Shown piece after piece: positions 42,490-52,449 of a stretch of DNA of 64,000 bases. Positions within the stretch are counted from its first letter, which is position 1; each line of letters opens with the position of its first letter. The notes under the pieces were generated by a model. That model had not been told where the DNA came from and did not search any database. It was given only the letters and a program-made list of their open reading frames with translations. The position numbers and the translations under genes were made by a program. Location: contig NZ_JACIEJ010000010.1 in assembly GCF_014196795.1 (NCBI RefSeq), positions 162,752 to 226,751 on the forward strand. Reading direction: 5' to 3'. Source of the DNA: Sagittula marina (lineage in GTDB: Bacteria > Pseudomonadota > Alphaproteobacteria > Rhodobacterales > Rhodobacteraceae).

Positions 42490-43212
42490 TCAGGCCGACA
42501 GACGCTTTTCCAACAGGACCAACCCGTCGTGGATCAGCAGGGCCAGCAGTCCGGTGATCACGCCGCCTTGGACAACGAAAGCTGTGTTGTTGGTGAGCAA
42601 GCCCGCGATGATAACTTCGCCCAATGTGCGCGCCGCGACGGTCGAGCCGATGGTTGCTGTACCAAGAGCGATCACGACCGACAGCCGGACGCCGGTCAGA
42701 ATAACGGGCAGGGCAAGCGGCAGTTCCACCGTGCGCAGACGCTGTGACGGCGATAGTCCGATGCCCCGTGCGGCGTCCATCGTGACCGGGGGCAGAGTGC
42801 GCAGGCCTGTCACGGCATTGTCAAAGATCGGCAGCAGACCGTACAGAAATAACGCCACTAAGGTTGGGCCGGCCCCAAACCCGAGGGCAGGCACCGCCAA
42901 TGCCAGAACGGCCACGGGCGGAAAGGTCTGACCTATATTGGTCACCGTGCGGGACAGCGGCAAAAACGCCGCACCGATGGGCCGCGTTACAAAAACCGCC
43001 AGTCCAACTGCCACTACTGTGGCAGAAAGTGACGCGGCCAGCACCAGCCCGAGGTGACTGATCGTCAAGGACCAGAGCGATGCGCGTTCGTAGATCACCG
43101 GCCCGTTCTCTGGCGCCAGCGGCGCCAGCAAAGGCGTGAACCAGACCGGCCTCAGCACCATGGCCAGCAGAAGCACGACCAGAAAGGGCCGTAGGATCAG
43201 GCCTGACTTCAT
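42490..43212 (-). CDS. yehW: glycine betaine/osmoprotectant ABC permease (YehW-like)
   Basis: A 240-residue permease with about six hydrophobic segments and the binding-protein-dependent transport loop MDAARGIGLSPSQRLRTVELPLALPVILTG. Size and order agree with the OsmF-YehYXW system of Escherichia coli, where YehW is the short permease. It overlaps the ATPase gene by ATGA. The open frame before 43212 runs into that gene. Confidence 0.88.
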   Translation of the reverse strand: MKSGLILRPFLVVLLLAMVLRPVWFTPLLAPLAPENGPVIYERASLWSLTISHLGLVLAASLSATVVAVGLAVFVTRPIGAAFLPLSRTVTNIGQTFPPVAVLALAVPALGFGAGPTLVALFLYGLLPIFDNAVTGLRTLPPVTMDAARGIGLSPSQRLRTVELPLALPVILTGVRLSVVIALGTATIGSTVAARTLGEVIIAGLLTNNTAFVVQGGVITGLLALLIHDGLVLLEKRLSA

Positions 43213-44132
43213 GCGGGTTGCTCCGCTTGCGCGCGGATGGCGTCTAGCGTGATACGGCCGCCTTGAGCCACCGGAAGCGCATCTCGCCCAGACCAAAGAC
43301 AGGCGGAAAGCGCCTCTCGCAGTGAGGCATCCGCGTCGATTGCGACCCCGTCGGCGTCCCCAGCTTCGATCAGGTCGGACACATGCATCAGGGACAGCTG
43401 CCTCAGGGGCCGATCCTCGTCCCCCAGCATTTCGCGGACGAAAGTGCTGGCGGGGTTGGCTATGATTTCGGATGGGCGCGCGTATTGAACAAGCTTGCCT
43501 TTGTCCATGACAGCGACGCGGTCACCAAGCCGGATCGCCTCCTCCATGTCGTGCGTGACGAGGATGATGGTCGAGCCAAGTTGCCGTTGAATGCGGGCGA
43601 GATCTTCTTGGGCGCGGTGCCGTATGATCGGGTCGAGCGCACCAAAGGGTTCGTCCATCAGCATGACATCGGGCCGCGAGGCCAGCGCCCGCGCCACGCC
43701 CACGCGCTGTTGCTGCCCGCCGGATAGATCACCCGGATACCGATCTCGGAACGCGTCCGGCGCCATGGAGAACAGGGTGAGAAGCTCGTCGACCCGCTCT
43801 GCGATCTGTGCCTTTGGCCAGCCGAGAAGTCGTGGCACCGCGCCGATGTTGCGCGCAACCGTGTGATGCGGGAACAGTCCGTGGCCCTGGATTGCGTAGC
43901 CGATCCGTCGCCGCAGTAGATGTGGGGTCATCGTGCCCGTGGCCTCGCCGTTGATGCGGACTTGGCCGGAGGTCGGTTCCTCAAGGCGGTTGATCATGCG
44001 CATCAGGGTGCTTTTGCCAGATCCCGAAGTGCCGACGATGACCGTAATCGTTCCGGTTTCGACCGTCATGCTGACGGAATCCACAGCCGTCGTTTCGCCA
44101 AACCGTTTGGTCAATTGGTCGATTTCGATCAT
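43209..44132 (-). CDS. yehX: glycine betaine/osmoprotectant ABC ATP-binding protein (YehX-like)
   Basis: A 307-residue ABC ATPase with Walker A GTSGSGKSTLMR, signature [10 protein letters not shown], Walker B VMLMDEPFGALD and a C-terminal extension with a possible regulatory domain (about 240-300). This is the OpuA/ProV-like class used for quaternary amines. The start at 44132 follows GGAGA and overlaps the long permease stop by ATGA. Confidence 0.92.
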   Translation of the reverse strand: MIEIDQLTKRFGETTAVDSVSMTVETGTITVIVGTSGSGKSTLMRMINRLEEPTSGQVRINGEATGTMTPHLLRRRIGYAIQGHGLFPHHTVARNIGAVPRLLGWPKAQIAERVDELLTLFSMAPDAFRDRYPGDLSGGQQQRVGVARALASRPDVMLMDEPFGALDPIIRHRAQEDLARIQRQLGSTIILVTHDMEEAIRLGDRVAVMDKGKLVQYARPSEIIANPASTFVREMLGDEDRPLRQLSLMHVSDLIEAGDADGVAIDADASLREALSACLWSGRDALPVAQGGRITLDAIRAQAEQPA

Positions 44133-45268
44133 CTTGCAGTCTCCGATACGGGGCGGGCGAGGTCGACGAGAATGTCCATCAGGACGGCAGCCACCAGAGC
44201 CAGCAACACCGTGGGCAGCGCGCCGAGCAGGATCAGATCGGTGGCCGTCTGGTTTAACCCTTGGAAAACAAAGCTGCCAAAGCCGCCACCGCCGATCAGC
44301 CCGGCAATAACGGCCAGACCGATGTTCTGTACCATGACGATGCGGACCCCGGTGAGCAACACCGGCAGTCCCAACGGCAACTCCACCTGCCACAGTTGTT
44401 GCGTGGCGGAGAGACCCATGCCACGCGCCGCATCAGAGGTGGCGGGCGGCACGGCGTCCAGCCCCGCCACGGTGTTGCCCACCACCGGCAGCAAGGAATA
44501 GAGCACCAGAGCGACAAAAGCCGGGGCAAAGCCGATGCCTGCAATGCCAATCTCGCGGGCGCCGGGCACTGTCGTGGCGACCCATGCCAACAGCGGGATC
44601 ATGATGCCAAACATTGCCAACGACGGAATGGTTTGCAGGAAGCTCAACATGGGGAGCATGGCGCGCCGCAGCCCACCACGTCGGTGGCACAGGACGCCTA
44701 ATGGGAAGCCGATAACCACCGCCACGGCCAGTGAGCCGAGCGCAAGTTGCAAATGTTGCGCCAAAGCTGTCCAGAATTGTCGCGCGCGTGAGACATATTC
44801 CTGCGCGATGGACAGGTCCCCCAGCAAGCCGGACCAGAACACCACCGCAAGCGCAGCCAATGCGACGATCAGCAATCCAGCACGAAGAAGCGGGCGAGGG
44901 TGCAATTGGGTCAACGCGTCCGCAATCAGCAGCGAAAACACCGCAAGCAACCCCCAGAACCCAGCTGCGGGAGAGGTGCGGGCGTAGTCACCTGCATCTG
45001 CCAGAAGCAGGTCGGCGCCCTGTGATACTTGCGCGGTGATACACGCCAGTCCTAGTGCGCCTGCAAAAAGCCGCAGGGTCGGGCGGGGTGACAGGCCAGC
45101 CCCCAGTGCCGCGATCATCCCCATCAGAGCAGGCCAATAGCCCAACGCCCAGACCATCACACCATGACCGGCGACAATGCGATTGGCGGCCAGCGTCATG
45201 AAAGGCACACAGAGCAGCGCGCCTCCCACGATGGCAAACACCAGCCCCGGCGGGGAAACCGCACGCAT
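44129..45268 (-). CDS. yehY: glycine betaine/osmoprotectant ABC permease (YehY-like)
   Basis: A 379-residue permease. The N-terminal half has about five hydrophobic segments and the C-terminal half has the transport domain with SDAARGMGLSATQQLWQVELPLGLPVLLTG. The length is that of YehY (long permease) and not of the usual 220-residue OpuBB. It lies 3 bases after the binding-protein gene. Confidence 0.9.
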   Translation of the reverse strand: MRAVSPPGLVFAIVGGALLCVPFMTLAANRIVAGHGVMVWALGYWPALMGMIAALGAGLSPRPTLRLFAGALGLACITAQVSQGADLLLADAGDYARTSPAAGFWGLLAVFSLLIADALTQLHPRPLLRAGLLIVALAALAVVFWSGLLGDLSIAQEYVSRARQFWTALAQHLQLALGSLAVAVVIGFPLGVLCHRRGGLRRAMLPMLSFLQTIPSLAMFGIMIPLLAWVATTVPGAREIGIAGIGFAPAFVALVLYSLLPVVGNTVAGLDAVPPATSDAARGMGLSATQQLWQVELPLGLPVLLTGVRIVMVQNIGLAVIAGLIGGGGFGSFVFQGLNQTATDLILLGALPTVLLALVAAVLMDILVDLARPVSETAR

Positions 45269-45271
45269 GGA

Positions 45272-46186
45272 TCAGTCCAGAACGCCGATCTGCGTCAGAT
45301 AATCTCGGGCTACGGCCTCCGCCGGTTCACCACCTACCTGAATGCGACCGTTGAGCTGTTGCAATGTCTTCATGTCCAGCTTGGCAAAGATCGGGTTCAG
45401 GACATCGGGGATCGAGGGGTATTCCTGCACCACTTCGTCGCGCACGATGGGTGTGGGTTCATAAACCGGCTGAACGCCTTGGTCATCTTCCATAACCACA
45501 AGGCCTGTCGCGCCAACGCCGCCGTCAGTGCCATAGACCATTGCCGCATTCACCCCAGATGTGCCGCGCGCCGCAGCCTGGATGGTGGCCGCCGTGTCGC
45601 CGCCGGACAGGATGACGGTCTGATCCTGACCCAATTCAAAGCCGTAGGTGGTTTGCATTGCGGGCAAAACAGCCGGGGAAGAAACGAATTCCGTTGAGGC
45701 CGCCAGTTTGACGTCCCCGCCCGCCGCGACCCATGCGCCGAAATCGGACATGGTGGACAGGTCGTTTTCCTCCGCCACGGGGCCGGTCAGCGCGATAGCC
45801 CAAGTGTTGTTGGCCGGTGCGCTGTCGAGCCACGTGATGCCGGCTTCCGCGTCCAGTTCCGCGGCGCGGTCATGGGCGGCGTCTGCGTTTTTCCAAACGT
45901 CGCTGTCGGCCTCATTGTAGAAGAAAGCGGCGTTGCCGGTGTACTCCGGGTAGATATCGATCTGACCGGCAAGAATGGCTTCTCGCACGATTTGCGTGCC
46001 ACCCAGTTGCAGGCGGCGTTCCACCGGCAGACCGGCATCTTCGAGTGCCAGTGCGATGACATTGCCCAAGAGGCCACCTTCGGTGTCGATCTTTGAAGAC
46101 ACGGTGATATCGGCTGATGCTGCCGTCGATAGTCCAGACAGCATAGAAGTGGTCAGCGCCACCGCGATCAGGGATTTGGTAAACAT
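45272..46186 (-). CDS. osmF: glycine betaine ABC substrate-binding protein (OsmF/YehZ-like)
   Basis: A 304-residue OpuAC-type periplasmic binding protein with a signal peptide (cleavage near ASADI). It has GGTQIVREAILAGQIDIYPEYTGNAAFF, the classical OsmF/OpuBC segment with aromatic residues of the binding cage. It heads the operon yehZ-Y-X-W; AGGAGC lies ahead of the ATG at 46186, and the longer frame to 46318 is not needed. In Escherichia coli the system is a low-affinity betaine carrier. Confidence 0.91.
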   Translation of the reverse strand: MFTKSLIAVALTTSMLSGLSTAASADITVSSKIDTEGGLLGNVIALALEDAGLPVERRLQLGGTQIVREAILAGQIDIYPEYTGNAAFFYNEADSDVWKNADAAHDRAAELDAEAGITWLDSAPANNTWAIALTGPVAEENDLSTMSDFGAWVAAGGDVKLAASTEFVSSPAVLPAMQTTYGFELGQDQTVILSGGDTAATIQAAARGTSGVNAAMVYGTDGGVGATGLVVMEDDQGVQPVYEPTPIVRDEVVQEYPSIPDVLNPIFAKLDMKTLQQLNGRIQVGGEPAEAVARDYLTQIGVLD

Positions 46187-46958
46187 GGAGGAAGCTCCTG
46201 CCAAAAGGGATCTAGGGAACGCAGGTTTGCGCTCCGACTTGCGATCAATGGTAGGCAGTTTCAGGCAATTTCCAACCGTTGCGTAAAGAAATACTGACGG
46301 GTCAGGCCGTCCGGCCAAATTGCACAGCGCGTGGCAAATGCAGACACCTTATGTGCGCTTGATTTCAGACGCGTCGGTCAAAGCGACGTATTCTGAATAT
46401 CCCGCCCGCCAACGGACTTGACTGGACCAGCCGCGTTGGGTCGTCAGGGATCCCCGAACCGAAAGGCTGCCAGTCCAAAGTAAGCGTTGCATCTCACCCC
46501 TTGATTGCCCTCCAAACCTCACCCCAACGGGTCATCTGGTCTGCATCCGAGCTATGATCGGAGGTCACTATGGTGGAACCAGAAGTCTGGTGGACAAGGT
46601 ACGGACCTCCCCGTTGGGCAAAAGAATTTGGCCGAACGACCTCAAGCGCCTTCAGAAAGAAGACATGTCACGAGAAAGTGTCGCTGCCGATCTGGACGCC
46701 TACGGTTGTCTGGTAAGAGACTGGTGCGTCGCTGATCGGGCCGTCGACTTTCGCAAGGGGATGGATTGCGCGGCCAATTACGCCATGACCAATTTTGAAG
46801 TGGACCTGTCAATTCTCACTGAGAACTGACCCACCCCCAGTTTTTCGTTGTGGTCTATGACGCGGTCGATGTTTTGATCTTTGTCCCTATTTTCGTTGCA
46901 TCATCAGCGCTGACCGAGACGCAGATGCTGTCGTAGAATATGACAGCGGTGCGTCAGC
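46187..46958. other. intergenic stretch, decayed DNA at the edge of an IS-rich region
   Basis: The first 100 bases should hold the osmF promoter. After that I find only short frames. The bases around 46810-46835 (CAATTCTCACTGAGAACTGA) resemble what I recall of IS21-type ends, and an IS21 IstA fragment lies 1.1 kb further on, so this may be the outer end of a broken IS21 element. Confidence 0.35.
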
Positions 46959-47873
46959 CTATCCAGCAGCGGGTAACGCGCGCATTTTGCGGGGACTTGG
47001 TCGTAGATTTTGCGCAGCCGTTCTCAGTTTCTGGGCGGGCGTCATGGCGTTATTGCCCCTGTCGGGTCGCTCGTTGTTGTAGACCAGAGCCATTCTGGTG
47101 GCAATCTGCTGCACCGCGTCGATGGTTTCGAAGATATCGAGCTCCAGGCATTCGTGTCGGACCACGCGGTTGCAGCGCTCGACATAGGCGTTCTGCGTCA
47201 GATTTCTCTCGTCTCAGTCGCTTGCGCGCCTTGATTATCACCCGGCAGGGCATCCCGAAGGGAGGTCCCCTTAGGGGCGAAGGTTCAGCTCCAGATCGCA
47301 ATAAATACGGTAGACCCTCTTGTGGTTCCCGCGATGTCTCCGATCATTACGCAGGTGCGGGAGGCACAGACCAAAGCACCAGGTCTTCTTCGATTTCGTC
47401 AGGTCTATCAGCAGGTCGGCGCTCTGCTCGTTATCGTCATCCAGCTCCGAGCTGGATCGGTAGCATGTCTCGCTGACGTCAAACCCCCGACACGGTGAGA
47501 CCATTTCCGCCTTTGGTCCGTGGAAAATGGTCGGACGCGGTGCTGACGCCTTTCATAGCCACCGCTTTCACGGGCAACTCCCATCGTTGAGCTGGCCGCT
47601 AGTTTCTTTCCGAGGCCTCCTTCAAAATGTCATCCTGCATGCTGAGGTCCGCGCCTATACGCTTCAAACAGCGGTTCTCATCGGCCATTGCTTCATCTCA
47701 CCCATGAGGCTGGCGTCCATGCCGCCATACCTCTCCCGCTACTTGTACAGCGTGGCGCTGCTCATGCCATGTCCGCGGCACAGCTCGGCAGCAGGAATAC
47801 CGCTCTCTCTCTAGCGCAGCACAACCGTGATCTGGGCCTCGGTGAAACGTGTTACCTTCATCGGAATCTTCTC
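46959..47873 (-). pseudogene. IS3-family element, degenerate OrfA and OrfB
   Basis: From 47873 a reading frame starts MKVTRFTEAQITVVLR, then meets a stop, and continues with ESGIPAAELCRGHGMSSATL and a further stop in place of tryptophan before RERYGGMDASLMG: an OrfA (HTH_8) with two nonsense codons. From 47504 comes the OrfB N-terminus (VSETCYR ... FGLCLPHLRNDRR ... HKRVYRIYCDLELNLR). After a deletion of the catalytic core, the OrfB C-terminus follows at 47165-46959 (LDIFETIDAVQQIATRM ... YNNERPDRGNN). The element is inactive. Confidence 0.8.
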
Positions 47874-47916
47874 GTTCATCCTGCCGAGAAAGCCTACTTT
47901 TGCAGCCCCTCAATAT

Positions 47917-48069
47917 CGGGGCGGCCTGTCGGTTAGCGATCAACTCATCGATGCGAGCCAAGTTCAGGATATGCGTTTTGGTTGGCACACCCGCTTCCAC
48001 CGCCAGTTCCACTGCGCACAGGACGTCTTCCTCATTGTGCTGAAGAGCCCGTGACAGGACATCGACCAT
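47917..48069 (-). pseudogene. IS21-family IstA C-terminal fragment
   Basis: The segment VDVLSRALQHNEEDVLCAVE followed by LAVEAGVPTKTHILNL matches the C-terminal part of IS21-type transposases (AL..GE.AVL.AVELALE.GVPSK.HVLNLL). It breaks off where the IS3 remnant begins, suggesting the IS3 element inserted in or beside it. Confidence 0.6.
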
Positions 48070-48261
48070 CTCTCGGTCTCCCCCCTCTGTGCGCGAGCTG
48101 TGTGATCCTGCCGCTGGCGGAAAACATGCGGCATCTTTGTAATCGCCGCTCCATTGCGAAGGGCCCCGGATTTACGTTGTATGTAAGCGGTGCAAAAACC
48201 CCTTATTTCAATAAAATATGGGGTTTGCGATACTGGCACCACCTGATGCAAGGAGGTGGCA

Positions 48262-48654
48262 ATGCTGGATGAAATGGCTCTGCAAGAGACGAACGTTTTG
48301 GGGGGCAGGATCCTCGTGTCCTCGTCAGGGCGGCGGAAATGATCCAAAGGGCTGCGCTTGATGGCCGTGCAGAAAATCCAGGCGGGCGCCGGGATCAGGG
48401 AGATTGCCGCCAACAAATCCCTTGTGGCGCTCTGGGTCAAGAACGCGGAACGTCTGTCTGACGGTCCCGCCTTTGTAGACGTCATCACGCCTAGCGCCTT
48501 ACCGACAGCCCAGCCAACGATGCCCGCAGATGCCTCTTGGGAGGGTGACACCTCCTGCAAGATCAGCGTAGGCATTGCAACGATCGAGATACCCCAAGGG
48601 TATCCCACAGATCACCTTGTGGAGATTTTGCGGGCCGTGAGGGCAACGCAATGA
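48262..48654 (+). pseudogene. IS66 accessory protein TnpA, broken by one stop codon
   Basis: Starting at the ATG at 48262 (AGGAGG upstream) the frame reads MLDEMALQETNVLGGRILVS then SSGRRK, stops at a TGA at 48340-48342 where the family has tryptophan, and continues in the same frame with SKGLRLMAVQKIQAGAGIRE to the stop at 48654. The C-terminal part (CKISVGIATIEIPQGYPTDH) is typical of IS66 Orf1. A single TGG to TGA change explains the break. It overlaps tnpB by ATGA. Confidence 0.75.
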
Positions 48655-49001
48655 TAACCCCAGCCAGCAATTTCAGAATTTATTTGGTCTCGCGGCTTGG
48701 AGATTTCAGAAAAGGATTGGATGGGCTCGCCGCTTGTGTCGCGAACAATTTCCAGCTCGATCCCTATTCCGGCGCGATTTACGTGTTTCGGTCCCGGCGC
48801 GCTGATCGTGTAAAGATCCTTGTCTGGGATGGCTCCGGTCTCGTCCTGGTCATGAAACGGCTGCAGGGCAAGCGGTTCACCTGGCCAAAGCCGCGAACCG
48901 GCCCCGTTACATTGACCAAAGTTCAGTTCGACGCCCTTTTCGACGGTATCGATTGGACCAAGGTGGCTTCGCTACCCAGATGTAAGCCCATGTTTCTGTA
49001 G
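48651..49001 (+). CDS. tnpB: IS66 accessory protein TnpB
   Basis: A 116-residue IS66 Orf2 protein with LGDFRKGLDGLAACV near the start, YVFRSRRADRVKILVWDGSG in the middle and KRFTWP near the end, full length for the family. It is intact, but with tnpA broken and tnpC missing the element cannot move on its own. Confidence 0.9.
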   Translation: MITPASNFRIYLVSRLGDFRKGLDGLAACVANNFQLDPYSGAIYVFRSRRADRVKILVWDGSGLVLVMKRLQGKRFTWPKPRTGPVTLTKVQFDALFDGIDWTKVASLPRCKPMFL

Positions 49002-49120
49002 TTCAGCAGACATTCCAAGGCGGCGGTGCCCGGAGTGCGACCAGTCGTCGGCTCCGTCACGTCCAGACGCGCGAGATTCTATCTTCGCAGAACTCAGCGT
49101 ACTACATTCGGAAAATCAAA

Positions 49121-49965
49121 AATGACCAAAATCAAGCTTATCGAGGCCCGCTTCCCCGACGGATACTTGGACGAGATGGGTATCAAGCGCCGCTTCGAGA
49201 GACACCTTCGTAAGCTCAGAGCCCTGCGTGACGGGGTGACGCCCCCAAGCAGCGGGAGGCTTCGCGACCGACCTCCTCTGGAAGGCGATGCGCCAATTTG
49301 TTCATGTCGGCGGCCTTGGGTTCCGTTTGCCGCCCGTTCTCCTCGACGGGCCGCCGGGGATCGGTAAGAGCATGTGGTCACGTCAGCTCAGCCGAGATCC
49401 GGGAGTGCCGCGCTCCGCGATCGAGGGTACGGCTGAGCAGGCGTCCATCGTGGTCAACGGATTGCAAAAAGGTTGGCGTAACACCTTTCCAGGGCACCCC
49501 ATCCAAACCATCCTGCAACGGCTTTGCGCGAACTCAATTTTCGTCACTGACGAAATAGAGAAGGCGGGCAAACTGACTTCCACAACCAGACAGACCTACG
49601 AGCTGCAGGAAGGGTTGCTTCCACTTCTGGAGCGATCTTCGGCGACCAGCTGGAAGTGCCCCTATTTTCAGATCAACTTCGACAGGTTCTGGATCAGTTG
49701 GGTCCTGACCTCCAACTCCTTGGCCGCTTTTTCAGCGCCGTTTCTCAGCCGACTTGAGGTTCTTCGCCTCTCGCAGGTCTTATGTGGGCATTTGATCGTG
49801 TTTGGACGTCGTGAGGGTCACAAACGCGGACTAAGCCGGCCCTCTGTTGACGCCCTGATCAAGGCGCTGGAAACCGCCAGCCGCACCGACCAGATGAACT
49901 TGCGTAACGTAATCAGGATGCTGGAGCGGGGAGAGGTGATGGAGGAGGCTGGGACGCTCCATTGA
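49121..49965 (+). pseudogene. AAA+ ATPase gene, frameshifted
   Basis: The main frame from 49288 encodes an AAA+ domain: Walker A LLDGPPGIGKS, Walker B IFVTDEIEKAG, sensor-1 region WVLTSNS and an arginine-bearing SRLEVL segment. The matching N-terminal region continues upstream as AGGFATDLLWKA but meets a stop at 49237, while another frame from 49121 (MTKIKLIEARFPDG ... HLRKLRALRDGV) leads into it, so one frameshift near 49235 breaks the gene. The ATPase core resembles Lon-like AAA proteins of unknown role. Broken IS elements lie on both sides. Confidence 0.65.
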
Positions 49966-49976
49966 GAGGGCTGGCT

Positions 49977-51030
49977 GGCCTTGTTGCAGAAAGGCGGCTT
50001 GAAGCGTGATTGCCCTTGCCGTTTCAGGCTCAGGAAACGCGGACGGCGTCGACGGTGCCGAGCGCGTTGAAGCGATTGATAAGGGCGACGCGGATGTGGA
50101 TTTCTGCGCTTTGGCGATTGGGGTCCCCAGCCGCGATGCGCTCGCCGAAGGACTTGAAGCAGCGCATCTTCGCCTCTACGCGGCTGCGGGCGTGGTATCC
50201 CTTCCACCGCTTCCAGAATGCCCGATCATAGTGGCGCGTGGCGCACAGGGTTTCGTTGTAGGCCCGGGCGGCTGGGCAGTCCTCTTTTTAGAGTCGGCCA
50301 TTCTAGCGAATTGGGATGATAGCCTTTCCGCCGCGTGCGATGATGGCACCGTGGCAGCGGTGGGGTGAAGGGCGTCTCGGAGTTGATCCAGTGGATCAAT
50401 TCAGCCCTGAACGGACGGAGACCCGGATCGTAAGCGCCATCCGCGGTCACGGTGCCGGCGTCCTCATCCCCGGGGATCTGGCCCAACAGGTCTGGCAGGA
50501 CGGGGCTGTCCACTGCCCGACAGTGGTTTGCTTGCAAACCATGAGAGGGGCCTTCTCGGCTCGGGGTGAACTCGACCGCGCGGATGTCGGATGTGGCGGT
50601 GTCCATGGCCAGACGGATCTTGCGCCATTGGCGTCGCTCTTGAACACCATGTTTCCGGAGCTGCCACTCGCCATCGCCGAGGATCTGATGCCGGTGCTGT
50701 CTGTCACCCGGCAGGGTGTTGCGAAGCAACGTCCCGAGAGGGCACCAGCAGGTTCAGTGGCCCGCCAGCACGCAGATAGGGTATTTGAACCTTCAGGGTC
50801 TTCTGCCTGCGGCAAAGGGTCGAGTGCTCCGGAACGGGCCAGTCCAGCCCTGCGAGCCGCAGCAGACTGGCGACCATCCCGGCGATTTGTCTGAGCGGCG
50901 GGCTAAACAGAATCTTGATCGACAGACAGAACTGGATCGCCGCATTCGAGAACACCGATGCGCGCCCAGGAGAGCCCTCATGTGGCGCGTGCCAGGCAAT
51001 CTCCTTGTCCAGCCAGATCGGTAACAACCC
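49977..51030 (-). mobile_element. degenerate IS5-family element
   Basis: A transposase is spread over several frames from about 51027 to 50030 on the minus strand. It reads WLDKEIAWHAPHEGSPGRAS, AIQFCLSIKILF, QIAGMVASLLRLAGLDWPV, then after a shift WRKIRLAMDTATSDIRAVEF and VTADGAYD, and after another shift the C-terminus near 50207-50030. TADGAYD contains a catalytic aspartate of IS5-type DDE enzymes. GGCCTTGTTGCAGAAAGGCG at 49977 fits the outer end of such elements. The other end is lost. It is inactive. Confidence 0.75.
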
Positions 51031-51050
51031 ACGCCCGCGGAGCGCAGCAT

Positions 51051-51215
51051 TGTAGGCCGCCCCGTAAAACTATAGAAATCCGCGAGGTAGTTGCGGTTGC
51101 CGCTCAGGTCGACGAACCGGTCAATGGATCGCAGTATGTGGTCTTGAGCGACCTGTTTCTCTAGAGAGAACTCGTAGAACAGCGCCGGTTGCGCCTCCTG
51201 CCGCGGTCCCATCAT
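51051..51215 (-). pseudogene. N-terminal fragment of an IS1182-type transposase
   Basis: The 55 residues MMGPRQEAQPALFYEFSLEK through RSIDRFVDLSGNRNYL and FYSFTGRPT match the start of IS1182-related transposases. The frame leaves the family pattern after GRPT, where it joins the IS5 remnant. It differs from the IS1182 copy at 53.4 kb. Confidence 0.6.
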
Positions 51216-51536
51216 TGCCAATCCTTCCGCCCCATATCGGAATTGAATCAGCGACACAGCCCTCGATCAAGGAAGAGTTTTTCAACAGAACCCGCCGTTC
51301 CGAGACCTTGCTGACCTCCGCAGCGAAGGTTAGCCCCTCGCGTCGACCGACAAGAACGGCCCTAACCCTAAACTGGCCAGCCAAGCCGTCGCTGCGCCGC
51401 AGCTTCCGAAAAGCGGAACTTCCGGGGGCACGCAGTATCGTAGACTTGATGAAGGTCGGCTTTGGGGACTTCACTGAACACATATGGAGATCAACTTTTG
51501 CAATTCCCGAAATCGGTCTTTCCGGCTTGGCTTGTG

Positions 51537-51857
51537 CTAACGGTATTTTTTCTCAGCCAGCGCACGTTCTATGTCCTCTCGCTGATGGCTGAGCCAGAAT
51601 AGGGTGGATGGGAAAAATAATGCCGCAATGCTATAGATCGAAAACGCGGCTGGTACGGTGATCATCCCCCATTTCACCAGCGGCGCCATAGAGGCGACAA
51701 ACTCTGGATCATTGAGCATCAGAACGACGATCCCGCCAGATAAAAGCGCTGCGGCGCCGGCCTTATATCCCTCACAGACACGTCTGCCGTACCATTCCTT
51801 CACGTAGAGATTGAACATTCTCGGGTTCAGCAAGGCCCTCTTTAGATCGACCTTCAT
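51537..51857 (-). CDS. small membrane protein of unknown function
   Basis: A 106-residue protein starting MKVDLKRALLNPRMFNLYVK with two hydrophobic segments (about 30-50, GAAALLSGGIVVLMLN, and 62-90, MITVPAAFSIYSIAALFFP) and a charged C-terminus ending REDIERALAEKKYR. The start at 51857 follows GGGAGA. I recognise no family. It is a lone open gene within decayed mobile DNA, so it may be cargo or a chance survivor. Confidence 0.55.
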   Translation of the reverse strand: MKVDLKRALLNPRMFNLYVKEWYGRRVCEGYKAGAAALLSGGIVVLMLNDPEFVASMAPLVKWGMITVPAAFSIYSIAALFFPSTLFWLSHQREDIERALAEKKYR

Positions 51858-52449
51858 CGGTCTCCCACGCCGATGCTGAGAGCGGAACCATTGTGAACTA
51901 TGCCTCATGGTTACACCGGTCACATGCCGGTTTCAAAATCGAGAACTTGCATAGTGGCTCGGTCGAACGTGTCATCAGGTATCTCCAAGGTGTTTACGCG
52001 GGGGAGTATGTCGAGGCTCGTGAAAGCTGACAATCTTCCACCATGCGGGCGGCGGCAACACGCTGATTCAGACGGAAGCTGACCATCGGTCACTGCAATG
52101 AAACGCGCGGCAGTAGCGCCATCGCCATATCGCCCCACTGGTGTCGACCCATAGCCGACCTTGGCTGGGTTCGGCTACGCCGCGACGCAGGTTCACCAAA
52201 CCTGCCATTCTTCCATCGCGCAGCATTTTCAATGCCTGGATGAGCGCTGATCAAACTTTCATGCCGTACGCTGCCCTCAGGGCAGGACGCTGTGACATAC
52301 ACGAATGGATGACGCATCGGCTGCTTGATGCTTGCTGCGCGCTTTCTTGATCACCGCAGCAAACATTCTTTCGCAATCGCTCTTCGGGTAAGTGAATGGG
52401 GCGCCTACTTTCACGAAGGGGAGACGGGCTTCCCATATGGAAAATTGAA
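51858..52449. other. 590-base stretch without a recognisable gene
   Basis: Short open frames on both strands show no motif, signal peptide or convincing start. Part of it may be the upstream region of the broken antiporter gene that follows. Confidence 0.4.

Larger units (their letters stand above)
48183..49001 (+). mobile_element. 5' part of an IS66-family element
   Basis: The left end is likely at 48183, where GTAAGCGGTGCAAAAACCCC matches the usual GTAA start of IS66 ends. It is followed by tnpA (broken by one stop) and an intact tnpB. The large tnpC gene that should follow is missing; from 49002 the sequence belongs to something else. No right end was found. Confidence 0.7.

Noticed and set aside
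46505..46829. Short plus-strand frames with a VDFRKGMD segment resembling IS66 TnpB
   Set aside because: The match is only a few residues long, the rest does not follow the family, and a true tnpB exists at 48651, so the likeness is probably chance.
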